Below, piece by piece: positions 8,071 to 17,073 of a DNA stretch of 64,000 nt. Within the stretch, counting starts at the first letter, position 1, and each line of letters begins with the position of its first letter. This DNA is from Rhizomicrobium palustre (GTDB lineage Bacteria > Pseudomonadota > Alphaproteobacteria > Micropepsales > Micropepsaceae), in contig NZ_JAASRM010000001.1 in assembly GCF_011761565.1 (NCBI RefSeq), forward strand, positions 1,984,139-2,048,138, in the 5' to 3' direction. The position numbers and the translations under genes were made by a program. The notes below the pieces were generated by a model that was given only the letters and a program-made list of their open reading frames with translations, searched no databases and had not been told where the DNA came from.

Positions 8071-10803
8071 ATGCTGCAGACGACCCGCGCCGCCGCATTG
8101 GCCGCGCTTCTGGTTTTGGCATTCGCGGTCACTACGAGCCCTGCCGAGGCCCGCCACCGCCACCATCCCCATCATGCCGTTGCAGCCGCTAAGGCAGATC
8201 CCGCTTCGGTTGAGAGCAATGTTCTTCGGGCCAAGCTGAAGAACGGTCTGCGTGTAATTCTGATTAAAAATACCTTATCACCCGTGGTGGCGACCTCTGT
8301 GAACTACCTGGTGGGCTCCGATGAGACCCCGGAAGGCTTTCCCGGCACCGCCCACGCGCTCGAACACATGATGTTTCGCGGCAGCCCGGGGCTCTCGGCC
8401 GATCAGCTCGCCAATCTTGGCTCGATCATGGGCGGGGAGTTCAACGCCAATACCCGCGAGGCGCTGACGCAATATCTCTACACAGTTCCTTCGGAAGATC
8501 TCGACATTGCGCTTCGCATCGAGGCCTTGCGCATGCGCGATGTCGATGCCGATCAGGCAGCTTGGGAGAAGGAGCGCGGCGCCATTGAGCAGGAAGTGGC
8601 GCAGGATATGTCGGCGCCGGGCTACAAGCTTTATGAGCGCCTGCGCAAAGAGCTCTTCGCCGGCACGCCCTATGAGCACGATGCGCTGGGCTCACGCCCC
8701 AGTTTCGAAAAGACCACGGGCGCGATGCTGAAGGATTTCCATCGCACCTGGTATGCCCCCAACAACGCCATCCTGGTCTTGGCGGGCAATCTCGATCCGG
8801 CCGCAACCCTCGAAAAGATCAAGACCCTGTTCGGCGATATCCCGGCCAAGAAGCTTCCGGCGCGCCCTAAGATGACCTTCAAGCCGATCAAGGCGGGCGG
8901 TATCTTCACGATCGATTCCGACATGGCGAATTTCACGCGTGTCATTGCCATGCGCTTTCCCGGCCTGAAATCGAAGGATTTTGCAGCGCTGGAAGTGCTC
9001 GCGGATGTCCTCTCGAGCCGTCGTTTCGCGCTCTTCGATCTGGTGGCGCAAGGAAAGGCGCTTTCGGCCTCTTTCAGCATTCAGCCTTTGAAGGAAGCCT
9101 CCATCGCCTATGCCTCGGTCAGTTATGCGCCGGGTGTGGATGGCAATGCGCTTGAGGCAGATGTGCGGGCGATCCTGCAAAAGGTGGTCAAGGAGGGCGT
9201 CCCGGCCGATCTCGTGGAAGCGGCCAAGCTGCAGGAGAAGCGCGCTACCGAACGGCAAAAGAACTCGATCACTGATCTCGCCGATGTCTGGTCGGATGCG
9301 GTGGCGCTTTATGGCCTGAAATCCCCCGACGAGGACTTGAAGCGGATCGAAAAGGTTACGGTGGAGGACGTGAACCGCGTCGCCCGCCAATATCTCAACC
9401 TCGATCAGTCTGTCTCTGGCCTGCTCCTGCCCAAGGGTTCAGGCAAGGCGGTCGCCTCCACCAGCGCCACGGGCGGTATGGAGACAATCAATCTTGGCGA
9501 GGCCAAATCGACCGAGCTGCCGGCTTGGGCCAAGACAGCGGTGAACCGCCTCTCGGTGCCCGAGACTGCGCTAAAGCCCGTGGTCTCCGTTCTGCCCAAC
9601 GGTCTTAAGCTGATTGTGCAGCCGGTCGCGGTCAGCGATACGGTCGGTGTCTTCGGCCATATCCGCAATCGCCAGGAGACGCAGGCAGCTCCGGGCAAGG
9701 ATGGGGTCGCGACGCTGCTCGGTGCGCTCTTTAATTTTGGCACCGAAAAGCATGATCGTCTTGCCTTTGAGAAGGAGCTCGACGCTATCGGGGCGCAGGA
9801 GCATGCCGGGACCGATTTCCAGATTCAGCTTCTGTCTCAAGATTTCGAACGCGGCGTGGAACTCCTCGCTGAGCATGAGCTGTCCCCGGCTTTGCCGGAG
9901 ATGGCGCTGAACGCGATCAAGCCTCAACTCGCGCAAAGCGTGGAATCGCGTAACCATACCCCCGGCTATCTCGCCCAGCGCGCCTTTGTGGAGCATCTCT
10001 ATCCGGCGACTGACCCCGCCTTGCGTCAGGCCACGGGGGCAAGCGTCATCACCCTCACACTCGACGATCTGAAGGCCTATTACAAAACCGTCTACCGCCC
10101 GGACATGACGACCATTGTGGTAATCGGCAATATCACCCCGGAACGGGCGCGTGCGGCCATCGAGAAGTATTTCGGCGGCTGGAAGGCGGAAGGCCCCAAG
10201 CCTGTGGTCGATCTGCCGGACGCGCCCCCCAACAAGCCCGCCACCATCACCGTGCCGGATAGCGCGCGCGTGCAGGATCAGGTCTTGATGGCCCTCAATC
10301 TGGCCCTGAACAGATCCAACCCGGATTACTACGCGCTTGAACTTGGCAATCAGGTCTTGGGCGGTGGCTTTTATTCGTCGCGGCTCTCGATTGATCTGCG
10401 CAAGAATGCGGGGCTGGTCTATTCGGTGGGCTCCTCGCTCGCAGCCGGGCGCACTCGCGGCTATTACGTCGTGCAATATGCCTCCGATCCCGAAAACGTT
10501 TCCAAGGCGGCCAATATCATCACGCAGAATCTGAAAGCGATGCAGGAAAAGCCTGTGCCGCAGGAGGAGCTTGATCGCGTCAAGGCGATGGTGCTGCGCC
10601 AGATTCCTTTGAGCGAGGACAGCGTGGATGAAATCGCGCATGGCTTCCTCGAGCGGTCCGATCTCGATCTGCCGCTGGATGAGCCGAGCTTGGCCGCCAA
10701 GCGTTATGCCGAGATAACCGCGGCAGAAATCCAGGCCGCCTTCGCCAAATGGATCCGCCCGGGCGATCTGGTGCGGGTCAGCCAAGGTCCGGAACCGAAG
10801 TAG
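8071..10803 (+). CDS. Secreted M16 family zinc metallopeptidase (two-unit)
   Basis: This 910-residue protein has the two-module build of M16 peptidases of the pitrilysin/insulinase clan. The N-terminal module carries the inverted zinc motif HALEH (H95, E98, H99), with a plausible third ligand near E175; the C-terminal module lacks the motif, as expected. Residues 1-28 form a signal peptide ending in A-E-A, followed by a His-rich stretch (HRHHPHH), so the protein should act in the periplasm. I chose the ATG at 8071 because AAGGA lies six bases upstream and the signal peptide starts there; the in-frame start at 7942 would bury it. The gene stands alone and shares a bidirectional terminator with the convergent oxidoreductase. 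Substrates are probably peptides. It is distinct from the second M16 gene at 59600. Confidence 0.93.
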   Translation: MLQTTRAAALAALLVLAFAVTTSPAEARHRHHPHHAVAAAKADPASVESNVLRAKLKNGLRVILIKNTLSPVVATSVNYLVGSDETPEGFPGTAHALEHMMFRGSPGLSADQLANLGSIMGGEFNANTREALTQYLYTVPSEDLDIALRIEALRMRDVDADQAAWEKERGAIEQEVAQDMSAPGYKLYERLRKELFAGTPYEHDALGSRPSFEKTTGAMLKDFHRTWYAPNNAILVLAGNLDPAATLEKIKTLFGDIPAKKLPARPKMTFKPIKAGGIFTIDSDMANFTRVIAMRFPGLKSKDFAALEVLADVLSSRRFALFDLVAQGKALSASFSIQPLKEASIAYASVSYAPGVDGNALEADVRAILQKVVKEGVPADLVEAAKLQEKRATERQKNSITDLADVWSDAVALYGLKSPDEDLKRIEKVTVEDVNRVARQYLNLDQSVSGLLLPKGSGKAVASTSATGGMETINLGEAKSTELPAWAKTAVNRLSVPETALKPVVSVLPNGLKLIVQPVAVSDTVGVFGHIRNRQETQAAPGKDGVATLLGALFNFGTEKHDRLAFEKELDAIGAQEHAGTDFQIQLLSQDFERGVELLAEHELSPALPEMALNAIKPQLAQSVESRNHTPGYLAQRAFVEHLYPATDPALRQATGASVITLTLDDLKAYYKTVYRPDMTTIVVIGNITPERARAAIEKYFGGWKAEGPKPVVDLPDAPPNKPATITVPDSARVQDQVLMALNLALNRSNPDYYALELGNQVLGGGFYSSRLSIDLRKNAGLVYSVGSSLAAGRTRGYYVVQYASDPENVSKAANIITQNLKAMQEKPVPQEELDRVKAMVLRQIPLSEDSVDEIAHGFLERSDLDLPLDEPSLAAKRYAEITAAEIQAAFAKWIRPGDLVRVSQGPEPK

Positions 10804-10833
10804 GCAGAGTGAGCCTATGCGTGGTTCTTAGCG

Positions 10834-10871
10834 AAAAGGGGCTTGATGGAGAGATTCGCCAAGCCCCTTTT
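10834..10871. terminator. Bidirectional intrinsic terminator
   Basis: A perfect 12-base stem (AAAAGGGGCTTG / CAAGCCCCTTTT) with a 14-base loop lies between two convergent genes. The A-run and T-run at its ends allow it to act in both directions. It directly abuts the stop codon of the minus-strand oxidoreductase. Confidence 0.9.
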
Positions 10872-11906
10872 CTATTCGCTATTCGCGACGCGAACTTTCT
10901 TATCGGATTTTCCCGCGTCCAGCATGGCATCGATGAGGTGATGCACCTTCAATGCCTCTTCGGCGGAAACACGCGGCGGGCGCCCTGTCGCGATGGCCCC
11001 GAAGAAATCAGCCCAGGCGGCCTGATGCAGATCATGCGGGAAGGCCATGGGATCGGCGGTTCCCCCAGTTGTGGCGCCCATGGTCGCGATGGGGGGCTCG
11101 AAGACTTCCGACGTGCCGTCCATCAGCTGCAAGCTATAGCCATAGCCGGAAAGCACCGCAGTGCCTTTGGTGCCGATGAATTCGATACGTTCGGCGGCGC
11201 CTGGATAAAAAGCGGTGGTGGCTTCGATCACGCCGAGGGCGCCATTCTGATAACGCACCGCTGAGGCGGCATAATCTTCGGTTTCCATCTGATGCAGGGC
11301 TGTGGTCGCGGTGAAGCCGCACACCTCTGCAACAGGTCCCGCGAGCGACAGCATCAGATCGAGCACATGAATGCCCTGTGTAATAAGCACCCCGCCGCCA
11401 TCACGTGCGAGTGTGCCGCGTCCGGGCTCGTCGTAATAGCTTTGCGGGCGCCACCATGGGATGCGGGTGGAGCAGGAGACGATCTTGCCCAGCCTGCCGC
11501 TTGCCAGAATTTCAGAAAGCTTCTCCGCCGCCGGTTTAAAGCGATGCTGCAGCATCACCGCGATGGTGACGCCCGCTTTCTTGCCTGCTTCCACCACGGC
11601 TTTCGCCCGCGTGGTGGAAACGTCCAGCGGCTTTTCGAGCAGGATATGTTTTCCTGCCGCCGCGACCTGTTCCACCAATTCCAGATGCGTATTCGGCGGG
11701 GTCAGAATGCCCACCGCGGTGATGTTGGGGTCGGAAAGGATCGCCCCTAAATCATCGGTGGTGGGGAAGGGAAATTTCGTCGCGAATTGCGCCCGCCTTG
11801 CCGCACTGGGGGCGTAGGCCAAAGCCACATCCGCCCCTAGATCGATCAGGCTTTTGGCATGCGGGGTCACGGCCATGCCGAGCCCGATCAGCGCAACCCG
11901 GGTCAT
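10872..11906 (-). CDS. Gfo/Idh/MocA family NAD(P)-dependent oxidoreductase
   Basis: At 344 residues this has the usual length of the family. The N-terminal Rossmann domain begins with ALIGLGMAVTPHAKSL, and the motif LEKPLDVS near residue 90 matches the conserved EKP loop that contacts the cofactor and substrate. The C-terminal half is the alpha/beta substrate domain. Members oxidise or reduce sugars, inositols or similar cyclic polyols in the cytoplasm; the substrate here cannot be read from sequence. The ATG at 11904-11906 overlaps the stop of the preceding membrane gene, so it is translated from the same transcript as the YqjD/YqjE-like pair, an odd partnership. Confidence 0.9.
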   Translation of the reverse strand: MTRVALIGLGMAVTPHAKSLIDLGADVALAYAPSAARRAQFATKFPFPTTDDLGAILSDPNITAVGILTPPNTHLELVEQVAAAGKHILLEKPLDVSTTRAKAVVEAGKKAGVTIAVMLQHRFKPAAEKLSEILASGRLGKIVSCSTRIPWWRPQSYYDEPGRGTLARDGGGVLITQGIHVLDLMLSLAGPVAEVCGFTATTALHQMETEDYAASAVRYQNGALGVIEATTAFYPGAAERIEFIGTKGTAVLSGYGYSLQLMDGTSEVFEPPIATMGATTGGTADPMAFPHDLHQAAWADFFGAIATGRPPRVSAEEALKVHHLIDAMLDAGKSDKKVRVANSE

Positions 11907-12319
11907 TTGCGGAAGAAGAAGCTCATCAGGAAGCGGCGCAGCGGCGGCACGGCGCCCAAGACCGCGCCTGCGACGATCGCCCCGATCATGACCTGAATCG
12001 GGTTTTTACCCGCAGAGCGATAAATCTGTTCGCCGATCATGCGCCCGATTTCGAGGCCGATCTCGGCGGTGGCGGGGCCGCGCTTCTTGCGCTCGCTCTT
12101 CTCCACGGCCTTGGCGATGGCAAGGCCGACGGAGAGAATGATCATCGACAGCAACAGCAGCACAGCCGCCGTTGACAGCGCTGCCAGAGCGGGCGCCAGC
12201 ACCAGCTTCAGCCCCTCGTAAAGCGCTACGCAGAGAAATGCGCCGGTCGCAATAAAGCAGACCGCGGCAATCAAAATCGCCGCGGTCATAATCGCGACGC
12301 GAATGGCCATCGCTTGCAT
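11903..12319 (-). CDS. YqjE/phage-holin-superfamily-like membrane protein
   Basis: This 138-residue protein has two long hydrophobic helices (about residues 7-33 and 40-66), a charged stretch (KSERKKRG) and a further hydrophobic segment near the basic C-terminus. The pattern and its place directly after a DUF883 gene match the yqjD-yqjE arrangement of enterobacteria, in which YqjE is a small inner-membrane protein of the holin-like superfamily. The gap to the upstream gene is six bases and the downstream gene overlaps by four. An alternative ATG three codons later (12310) is equally plausible. It should be read as a stress-related membrane protein, not as evidence of a prophage, since no other phage gene is present. 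Confidence 0.7.
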   Translation of the reverse strand: MQAMAIRVAIMTAAILIAAVCFIATGAFLCVALYEGLKLVLAPALAALSTAAVLLLLSMIILSVGLAIAKAVEKSERKKRGPATAEIGLEIGRMIGEQIYRSAGKNPIQVMIGAIVAGAVLGAVPPLRRFLMSFFFRK

Positions 12320-12325
12320 GAAGGT

Positions 12326-12595
12326 TTAACGGCGGCCGAAGAGCAAACCGACCAGCAGGCCGACGCCAAAGGCGACGCCCACTGCAACCACCGGTTCTTC
12401 ATGGATCTTCTGCTTCACGCCTTCGAGCTGTTCCTTGGCTTCGGCCCAGGTGTCTTCGGCGGCGCGCTCGACGCGGGCGGCAGCTTCCTGGCTGCGCTGG
12501 CGCACGAGGTCGGACAGGGTGTCGGCGATTTTCGAGAAACCGGCCTTCAGCTCACCCACATCATCCGACAGCTTCTTGACGTCTTCGTTTGCCAT
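12326..12595 (-). CDS. DUF883/YqjD-like membrane-anchored protein
   Basis: An 89-residue protein with an N-terminal amphipathic, probably coiled-coil region (about residues 5-60) and one C-terminal membrane helix (VAVGVAFGVGLLVGLLF) ending in GRR. This is the layout of the DUF883 family; E. coli YqjD is an inner-membrane protein that binds ribosomes in stationary phase. I chose the ATG at 12593-12595, because the extension upstream to 12730 is proline- and glycine-rich and unlike the family. It is the first gene of a three-gene minus-strand operon with the YqjE-like protein and the Gfo/Idh oxidoreductase. Confidence 0.82.
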   Translation of the reverse strand: MANEDVKKLSDDVGELKAGFSKIADTLSDLVRQRSQEAAARVERAAEDTWAEAKEQLEGVKQKIHEEPVVAVGVAFGVGLLVGLLFGRR

Positions 12596-12859
12596 GAGAG
12601 TTCCATCCTGTTTTGAGCAGGGTCCGGTTGAACCCTGGTGCGAATCTAGCCCCGGCAGTGTACCCGCACTGCGGTGTACCCCAAGCGGCGGCAACATAAT
12701 GCCGCAGCCCCGGCCAGGAGATTGAGTCATACGGGAAAATACTTGGCAAATACAGAAAGAAGCTTGGTCGCAGGCAAGAGCGATCAGATTTTGATATAGC
12801 GCAATGCCGAAGGCGCTTGGGGCCTCCTAAACAGGGCCGCTCCCGAGGGGAAACCAGCC

Positions 12860-13453
12860 ATGCAACATGCATTGATCGTCGCCCACCCCAATCCGAAGAG
12901 TTTTGTCGCTTGCCTCGCGGTTGCATATGCCGAGGCCGCCGAAGCGTTGGGCCATAAAACAATCATGCGCGATCTCTATGGCATGGAATTCGATCCTTGC
13001 CTCAAGGCAGATGAGATTCCCTCCGCCGCCGGTTACGCCCCGCGTCCAGATGTGGTCAGCGAGCGGGCTTTACTGGCAGATGTAGATGTCTTTGCCCTGT
13101 TTTATCCGTTTTGGCTGAATTCCCCGCCCGGCATGCTGAAAGGCTATCTCGATCGGGTGTTCGGCTATGGCTTTGCCTATGGAAAGGGCAGGGCCGGGAA
13201 TGAACCCCTGCTTGTGGGGCGCAAGCTTATCAGCTTCACCGCTTCGGGCACCCCCAGCGAATGGGTGAGGAAGTCCGGGGCTTGGGAAGCGGTTCGCACC
13301 CTGTTTGACGAGCATGTCGCCGCTGTATGCGGCTTAACCGTTACTGACCACATTCATTTCGGAAGTGTTGTCCCGGGAATCAGGGGCGACGTTGTGGCAC
13401 GCCACCAAGAGTCCGTACGTGAAACCGTGGCGAGACAATTCGGCCCACATTGA
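12860..13453 (+). CDS. Flavodoxin-fold NAD(P)H:quinone oxidoreductase
   Basis: A 197-residue cytoplasmic flavoprotein of the NQO1/MdaB/KefF family, which reduces quinones by two electrons with NAD(P)H. The N-terminus (LIVAHPNPKSF) is the FMN/FAD phosphate-binding loop of this family. FYPFWLNSPPGMLKGYLDRVF near residue 85 is the family's characteristic stretch, with Trp and the substrate-site Pro-Pro-Gly. A GAGG element lies upstream of the ATG. It runs in the same direction as the acyl-CoA synthetase that follows after 60 bases, possibly on one transcript. The physiological substrate is not evident; it may act in quinone detoxification or redox balance. Confidence 0.88.
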   Translation: MQHALIVAHPNPKSFVACLAVAYAEAAEALGHKTIMRDLYGMEFDPCLKADEIPSAAGYAPRPDVVSERALLADVDVFALFYPFWLNSPPGMLKGYLDRVFGYGFAYGKGRAGNEPLLVGRKLISFTASGTPSEWVRKSGAWEAVRTLFDEHVAAVCGLTVTDHIHFGSVVPGIRGDVVARHQESVRETVARQFGPH

Positions 13454-13513
13454 CCGGCTGGCCAAGTGAGCTTTCAAGGTTTAACAGGCCCAAAACCTAA
13501 AGAGGCGCGACGC

Positions 13514-16198
13514 ATGTCGATAAAGAACATTGACGCATTCTTTCATCCGAAAAGCATTGCACTGATCGGTGCGAGCACCCGCGATCGCTCCGTGGGCGGC
13601 ATCTTGATGTCGAATTTGCTGAATGGCGGCTTTAAGGGCCCCATTATGCCGGTCAATCCCAAGGCTTCTGCCGTCAATGGCGTGGTCGCCTATAAGGATG
13701 TGGCCAGCCTGCCGGTGACCCCTGATCTCGCCGTGATTGCGACGCCGCCCGGCTCCATCCCGCAGACCATCGAAGAACTTGGCAAGCGTGGCGCCCGCGC
13801 CGCCATCGTCATCACCGCCGGCCTGCGCGATATCAAAGACGAGCAAGGTGTCAGCCTTGAGCGCAAGATGCTCGACGCTGCCCGCAAATACGGTATGCGC
13901 ATCGTTGGCCCGAACTGCCTCGGCATCATCTCGACCCCGGATGGCATCAACGCCTCCTTCGCCGAAGTCCCCGCCAAAAAGGGCAAGGTCGCTTTCGTCG
14001 CCCAGTCGGGCGCGCTGGTTGCCACCATGCTGGATTGGGCCGTGGCCCGCGGCGTCGGCTTCAGCCATTTGATCTCCATGGGTGACCAGGCCGATGCCGC
14101 CTTCTGCGACATGCTGGACTATCTGGCCCAGGATCCCGATACCGACTCCATCGTGATGTATGTCGAAGCCGCCGGTCACGCTGCTGATTTCAGCGCCCGC
14201 GCCTTCATCTCGGCAGCCCGCGCTGCCGCTCGCGTCAAGCCGATCATCGCCATCAAGTCCGGCCGTAGCGCTGCTGCCGCTGCTGCCGCTGCTTCGCACA
14301 CGGGCGCTCTGGCCGGTGCCGATGGTGTCTATGACGCGACCTTCTCGCGTTGCGGTATCCTGCGCGCCAACGACCTCGACGAAATCTTCGACGCCATCGA
14401 AACGCTCTCCAAGCGCCTGCGCGTTTCCGGCGACCGTTTGATGATTGTGACCAATGGCGGCGGCGCCGGCGTGATGTCGGTTGACGCTCTGTCCGATCTC
14501 GGCGGCCAGCTCGTGACCGTGACCGACGACACCAAGAAGAAGTTCGACGCGATCCTGCCCGACACCTGGAGCCACGGCAATCCGGTCGACATCATCGGCG
14601 ATGCTTCCGGCAAGCGCTGGCACGATTCGGTGAAGATCGCCCTCGAAGCCCCCGATGTGGATGGCATCGTGTGCCTTTATTGCCCGACCGCGACCGCCTC
14701 GTCGCTGGAAGGCGCCCAGGCCGTGATTGAAGCCGCGAAGGGTTCGACCCGTCCGGTTCTGACCAACTGGCTGGGTTCTTCGGAAGAAACCGAAAAGGCT
14801 CGCGCCGCCTATCGCGCCGCTGGCATCCCGACCTTCGAAACCCCGGAAAAGGCCGTGCGTGGCTTCATGCACCTGGCCAAGTACAACCGCGTTCAGAACC
14901 TGCTGCAGGAAGTTCCCCCGTCCAAGGCGGAAAACTTCACGCCGAACTATGAGAAGGCCAAGTCGATCATCGATGGCGCCGTCAAGGCGAAGCAGCTCTG
15001 GCTCGACGCGATCAACCTCTCCGATCTCTTCGAATGCTACCAGATCCCGATCGCGCGTTCGAAGGCTGCCGTGACTCCGGCCGATGTGGCCGCGATCTCG
15101 GCCGATTGGAAGGCGCCGATCGTGATCAAGATCATGTCGCCCGACATCACCCACAAGTCCGACGTCGGCGGCGTGAAGCTGAACCTCGAGACCCCGGAAG
15201 AAGCCAAGGCGGCCGCCGAGCAGATGCTCGTCACCGTCAAGAAGAACTGCCCGGATGCGAAGCTGGAAGGCTTCCTGGTGCAGGAAATGATCAAGCGTCC
15301 GCGCGCTTATGAGCTGATCTGCGGCGTCGCCACCGACGTCACCTTCGGCCCCTACCTCCTGTTCGGTCAGGGCGGCGTGTCGGTGGAAGTGGTCAACGAC
15401 TCGGCTCTGGCTCTGGCGCCGATCAACACCACGCTCGCCATGGACATGATCACCCGCACCCGCATCTACAATCAGCTCAAGGGCTATCGTGACCGCCCCG
15501 CCGCTGCCATCAACGAAGTGGCCGATGTGCTGGTGCGCGTTTCCAAGCTGATCAGCGACTTCCCGGAAATCAAGGAACTCGACATCAATCCGCTGCTCGC
15601 CGATGAAAAGGGCGTGATCGCGGTCGATGCCCGCATCAAGCTCGGCGAAGCTGTTGCCGGCCCGCGCGATGCGCATCTGGCCATCAAGCCCTATCCGAAG
15701 GAGCTTGAAGCCCATGAAACGATCAGCGGCAAGGGTGAGTTCTTTGTCCGTCCCGTGCGTCCGGAAGACTACAAGGCGTTCAACGAATTCTTCGGCAAGC
15801 TGACGCCGGAAGACGTTCGTCTGCGCTTCTTCTCGACCATGCGTTCGCTGCCGACGGCGCTGCTCAGCCGCCTGACGCATATCGATTATGACCGCGACAT
15901 GGCCTTCGTGCTCTTCAACGACAAGAGCGAGATGATCGGCGTGGCCAACTTCGCTGCTGACCCGGACAAGTCGAAGGCCGAGTACTCTGTCATCGTCCGC
16001 TCCGACCTCAAGGGCCACGGCCTCGGCACCGCGCTGATGAAGCGCGTCGTCGAATACGCCAAGTCCTTCGGCGTTGGCGAGCTCTATGGCGATGTGTTCG
16101 AAGAGAACACCCAGATGCTGGCGCTCTGCAAAGAGCTCGGCTTCGCGGTCTCTGAAGGCAAGGATGGCATCGTCGTCACCTCGCTGAAGTTGAAATAA
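13514..16198 (+). CDS. ADP-forming acyl-CoA synthetase fused to GNAT acetyltransferase (Pat/Acd-like)
   Basis: This 894-residue protein has the domain order CoA-binding (about 1-130), succinyl-CoA-ligase-like (about 140-450), ATP-grasp (about 480-710) and a C-terminal GNAT acetyltransferase (about 735-890). That is the build and length of the protein lysine acetyltransferase Pat (PatZ, YfiQ), which acetylates acetyl-CoA synthetase. Unlike what is reported for Pat, the motif ASHTGALAG keeps a histidine (H262) at the position of the phospho-histidine of ADP-forming acetyl-CoA synthetases. It could therefore still make ATP from acetyl-CoA, the product of PFOR. The ATG at 13514 follows GAGGCG and begins the conserved SIKNIDAFFHPKSIALIGAS region. 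Codon use is strongly biased, suggesting high expression. Confidence 0.9.
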   Translation: MSIKNIDAFFHPKSIALIGASTRDRSVGGILMSNLLNGGFKGPIMPVNPKASAVNGVVAYKDVASLPVTPDLAVIATPPGSIPQTIEELGKRGARAAIVITAGLRDIKDEQGVSLERKMLDAARKYGMRIVGPNCLGIISTPDGINASFAEVPAKKGKVAFVAQSGALVATMLDWAVARGVGFSHLISMGDQADAAFCDMLDYLAQDPDTDSIVMYVEAAGHAADFSARAFISAARAAARVKPIIAIKSGRSAAAAAAAASHTGALAGADGVYDATFSRCGILRANDLDEIFDAIETLSKRLRVSGDRLMIVTNGGGAGVMSVDALSDLGGQLVTVTDDTKKKFDAILPDTWSHGNPVDIIGDASGKRWHDSVKIALEAPDVDGIVCLYCPTATASSLEGAQAVIEAAKGSTRPVLTNWLGSSEETEKARAAYRAAGIPTFETPEKAVRGFMHLAKYNRVQNLLQEVPPSKAENFTPNYEKAKSIIDGAVKAKQLWLDAINLSDLFECYQIPIARSKAAVTPADVAAISADWKAPIVIKIMSPDITHKSDVGGVKLNLETPEEAKAAAEQMLVTVKKNCPDAKLEGFLVQEMIKRPRAYELICGVATDVTFGPYLLFGQGGVSVEVVNDSALALAPINTTLAMDMITRTRIYNQLKGYRDRPAAAINEVADVLVRVSKLISDFPEIKELDINPLLADEKGVIAVDARIKLGEAVAGPRDAHLAIKPYPKELEAHETISGKGEFFVRPVRPEDYKAFNEFFGKLTPEDVRLRFFSTMRSLPTALLSRLTHIDYDRDMAFVLFNDKSEMIGVANFAADPDKSKAEYSVIVRSDLKGHGLGTALMKRVVEYAKSFGVGELYGDVFEENTQMLALCKELGFAVSEGKDGIVVTSLKLK

Positions 16199-16237
16199 GC
16201 CCTAGTTTTTGTAAGGAAATCTGGGAAAATACAGACG

Positions 16238-16269
16238 GGGGGCGGCTCTTTACAGAGGGCCGCCCCCCG
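16238..16269 (+). terminator. Strong hairpin after the synthetase-GNAT gene
   Basis: A ten-base perfect GC stem (GGGGGGCGGC / GCCGCCCCCC) encloses a 12-base loop 40 bases after the stop codon. Only a weak T-rich tail (GGTTCTATTC) follows, so termination is likely but less certain than at the other terminators here. Confidence 0.6.
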
Positions 16270-16311
16270 GTTCTATTCTAGGGTGCGCCAAGTTCGGGCG
16301 GCCCCCGGCTT

Positions 16312-17049
16312 ATGGCGCTTGAGGAGCACGCGTTGCACCGCAGGCTTGCCCAGACCTTGATCGAACATCCCGCAGACCGTCCAGCGGGTTGCGAGCATAA
16401 TTGCCGCTTCTTTTCCGATGCGGGCTGCATCAGCAAAGCGGAGATGGAAAGCCTTGGCGCGGCGGTACGTTTCGCGCGCAACGAGACGATCTATGCCAAG
16501 GGTGATGAGGCCCGCTATTCCTACAAGGTGGTGGAAGGGGCGGTGCGCCTTTCGCATATTTTCGCCGATGGCCGGCGCCAGATCGTGAATTTCTTCCTGC
16601 CGGATGAGACCTTCGGCATCGAGCTCTCCGAAGAGTATTCAGCCACGGCGGAAGCGGTGGGCGATGTGGTCGCTTTGCGATGCCCCAGGCTCTGTATTTC
16701 GCATCTGACCGAGGGCGATCCCGATATCAGCCAGAAGCGGCTTGCCATGTTTGCCAAAAGCCTCGCGGCAGCGGAGCGCCATGTCGCCATGTTGGGCCAC
16801 CAAAGCGCTAAGGAGCGGGTGGCTTCCTTCTTTCTGGCGCTGGAGATGCAGCGGCGCACTGGCGAATCCCACACCCTTGATCTGCCGCTGTCGCGCCAGG
16901 ACATCGCCGATTATCTTGGCCTTACCATCGAGACGACCTGCCGCGCGCTTTCCGAATTGAAGCGGCTGAATATCATTGCCGCGCCCAGCCGCAGGCGCAT
17001 CGTGATCCGCAACCTGGAGGGGTTGCGGGCCTTGGCGGAAGGCGCCTGA
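16312..17049 (+). CDS. Crp/Fnr family regulator with FNR-like cysteines
   Basis: This 245-residue transcription factor has a cyclic-nucleotide-binding-type beta-roll (about 45-150), a dimer helix (about 155-180) and a winged helix-turn-helix (about 190-240) with DIADYLGLTIETTCRALSEL as the DNA-reading part. The E-x-x-x-R pattern of the recognition helix fits TTGA-N6-TCAA half-sites. The N-terminus carries three cysteines (C27, C31, C39) and the beta-roll has C124, near the place of the fourth Fe-S ligand of E. coli FNR (C122). The spacing C-x3-C-x7-C differs from FNR's C-x2-C-x5-C. An oxygen-sensing 4Fe-4S cluster is plausible but not proven. A matching box lies 25 bases after the stop, before the stress-protein gene. 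Confidence 0.88.
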   Translation: MALEEHALHRRLAQTLIEHPADRPAGCEHNCRFFSDAGCISKAEMESLGAAVRFARNETIYAKGDEARYSYKVVEGAVRLSHIFADGRRQIVNFFLPDETFGIELSEEYSATAEAVGDVVALRCPRLCISHLTEGDPDISQKRLAMFAKSLAAAERHVAMLGHQSAKERVASFFLALEMQRRTGESHTLDLPLSRQDIADYLGLTIETTCRALSELKRLNIIAAPSRRRIVIRNLEGLRALAEGA

Positions 17050-17073
17050 AGCTTCGATTTACCCGTCCGCTAA

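Noticed and set aside
11903-12319. Prophage holin
   Set aside because: The holin-like protein pairs with a DUF883 gene as in the yqjDE arrangement and no lysis, head or integrase gene is nearby.
12791-12804. FNR-like site TTGA-N6-GCAA before the quinone reductase
   Set aside because: One half-site is off by one base and the inner bases do not match the extended consensus; too weak to list.
13481-16018. 845-codon minus-strand open frame opposite the synthetase-GNAT gene
   Set aside because: Antisense shadow of a well-recognised multi-domain protein; no motifs of its own.
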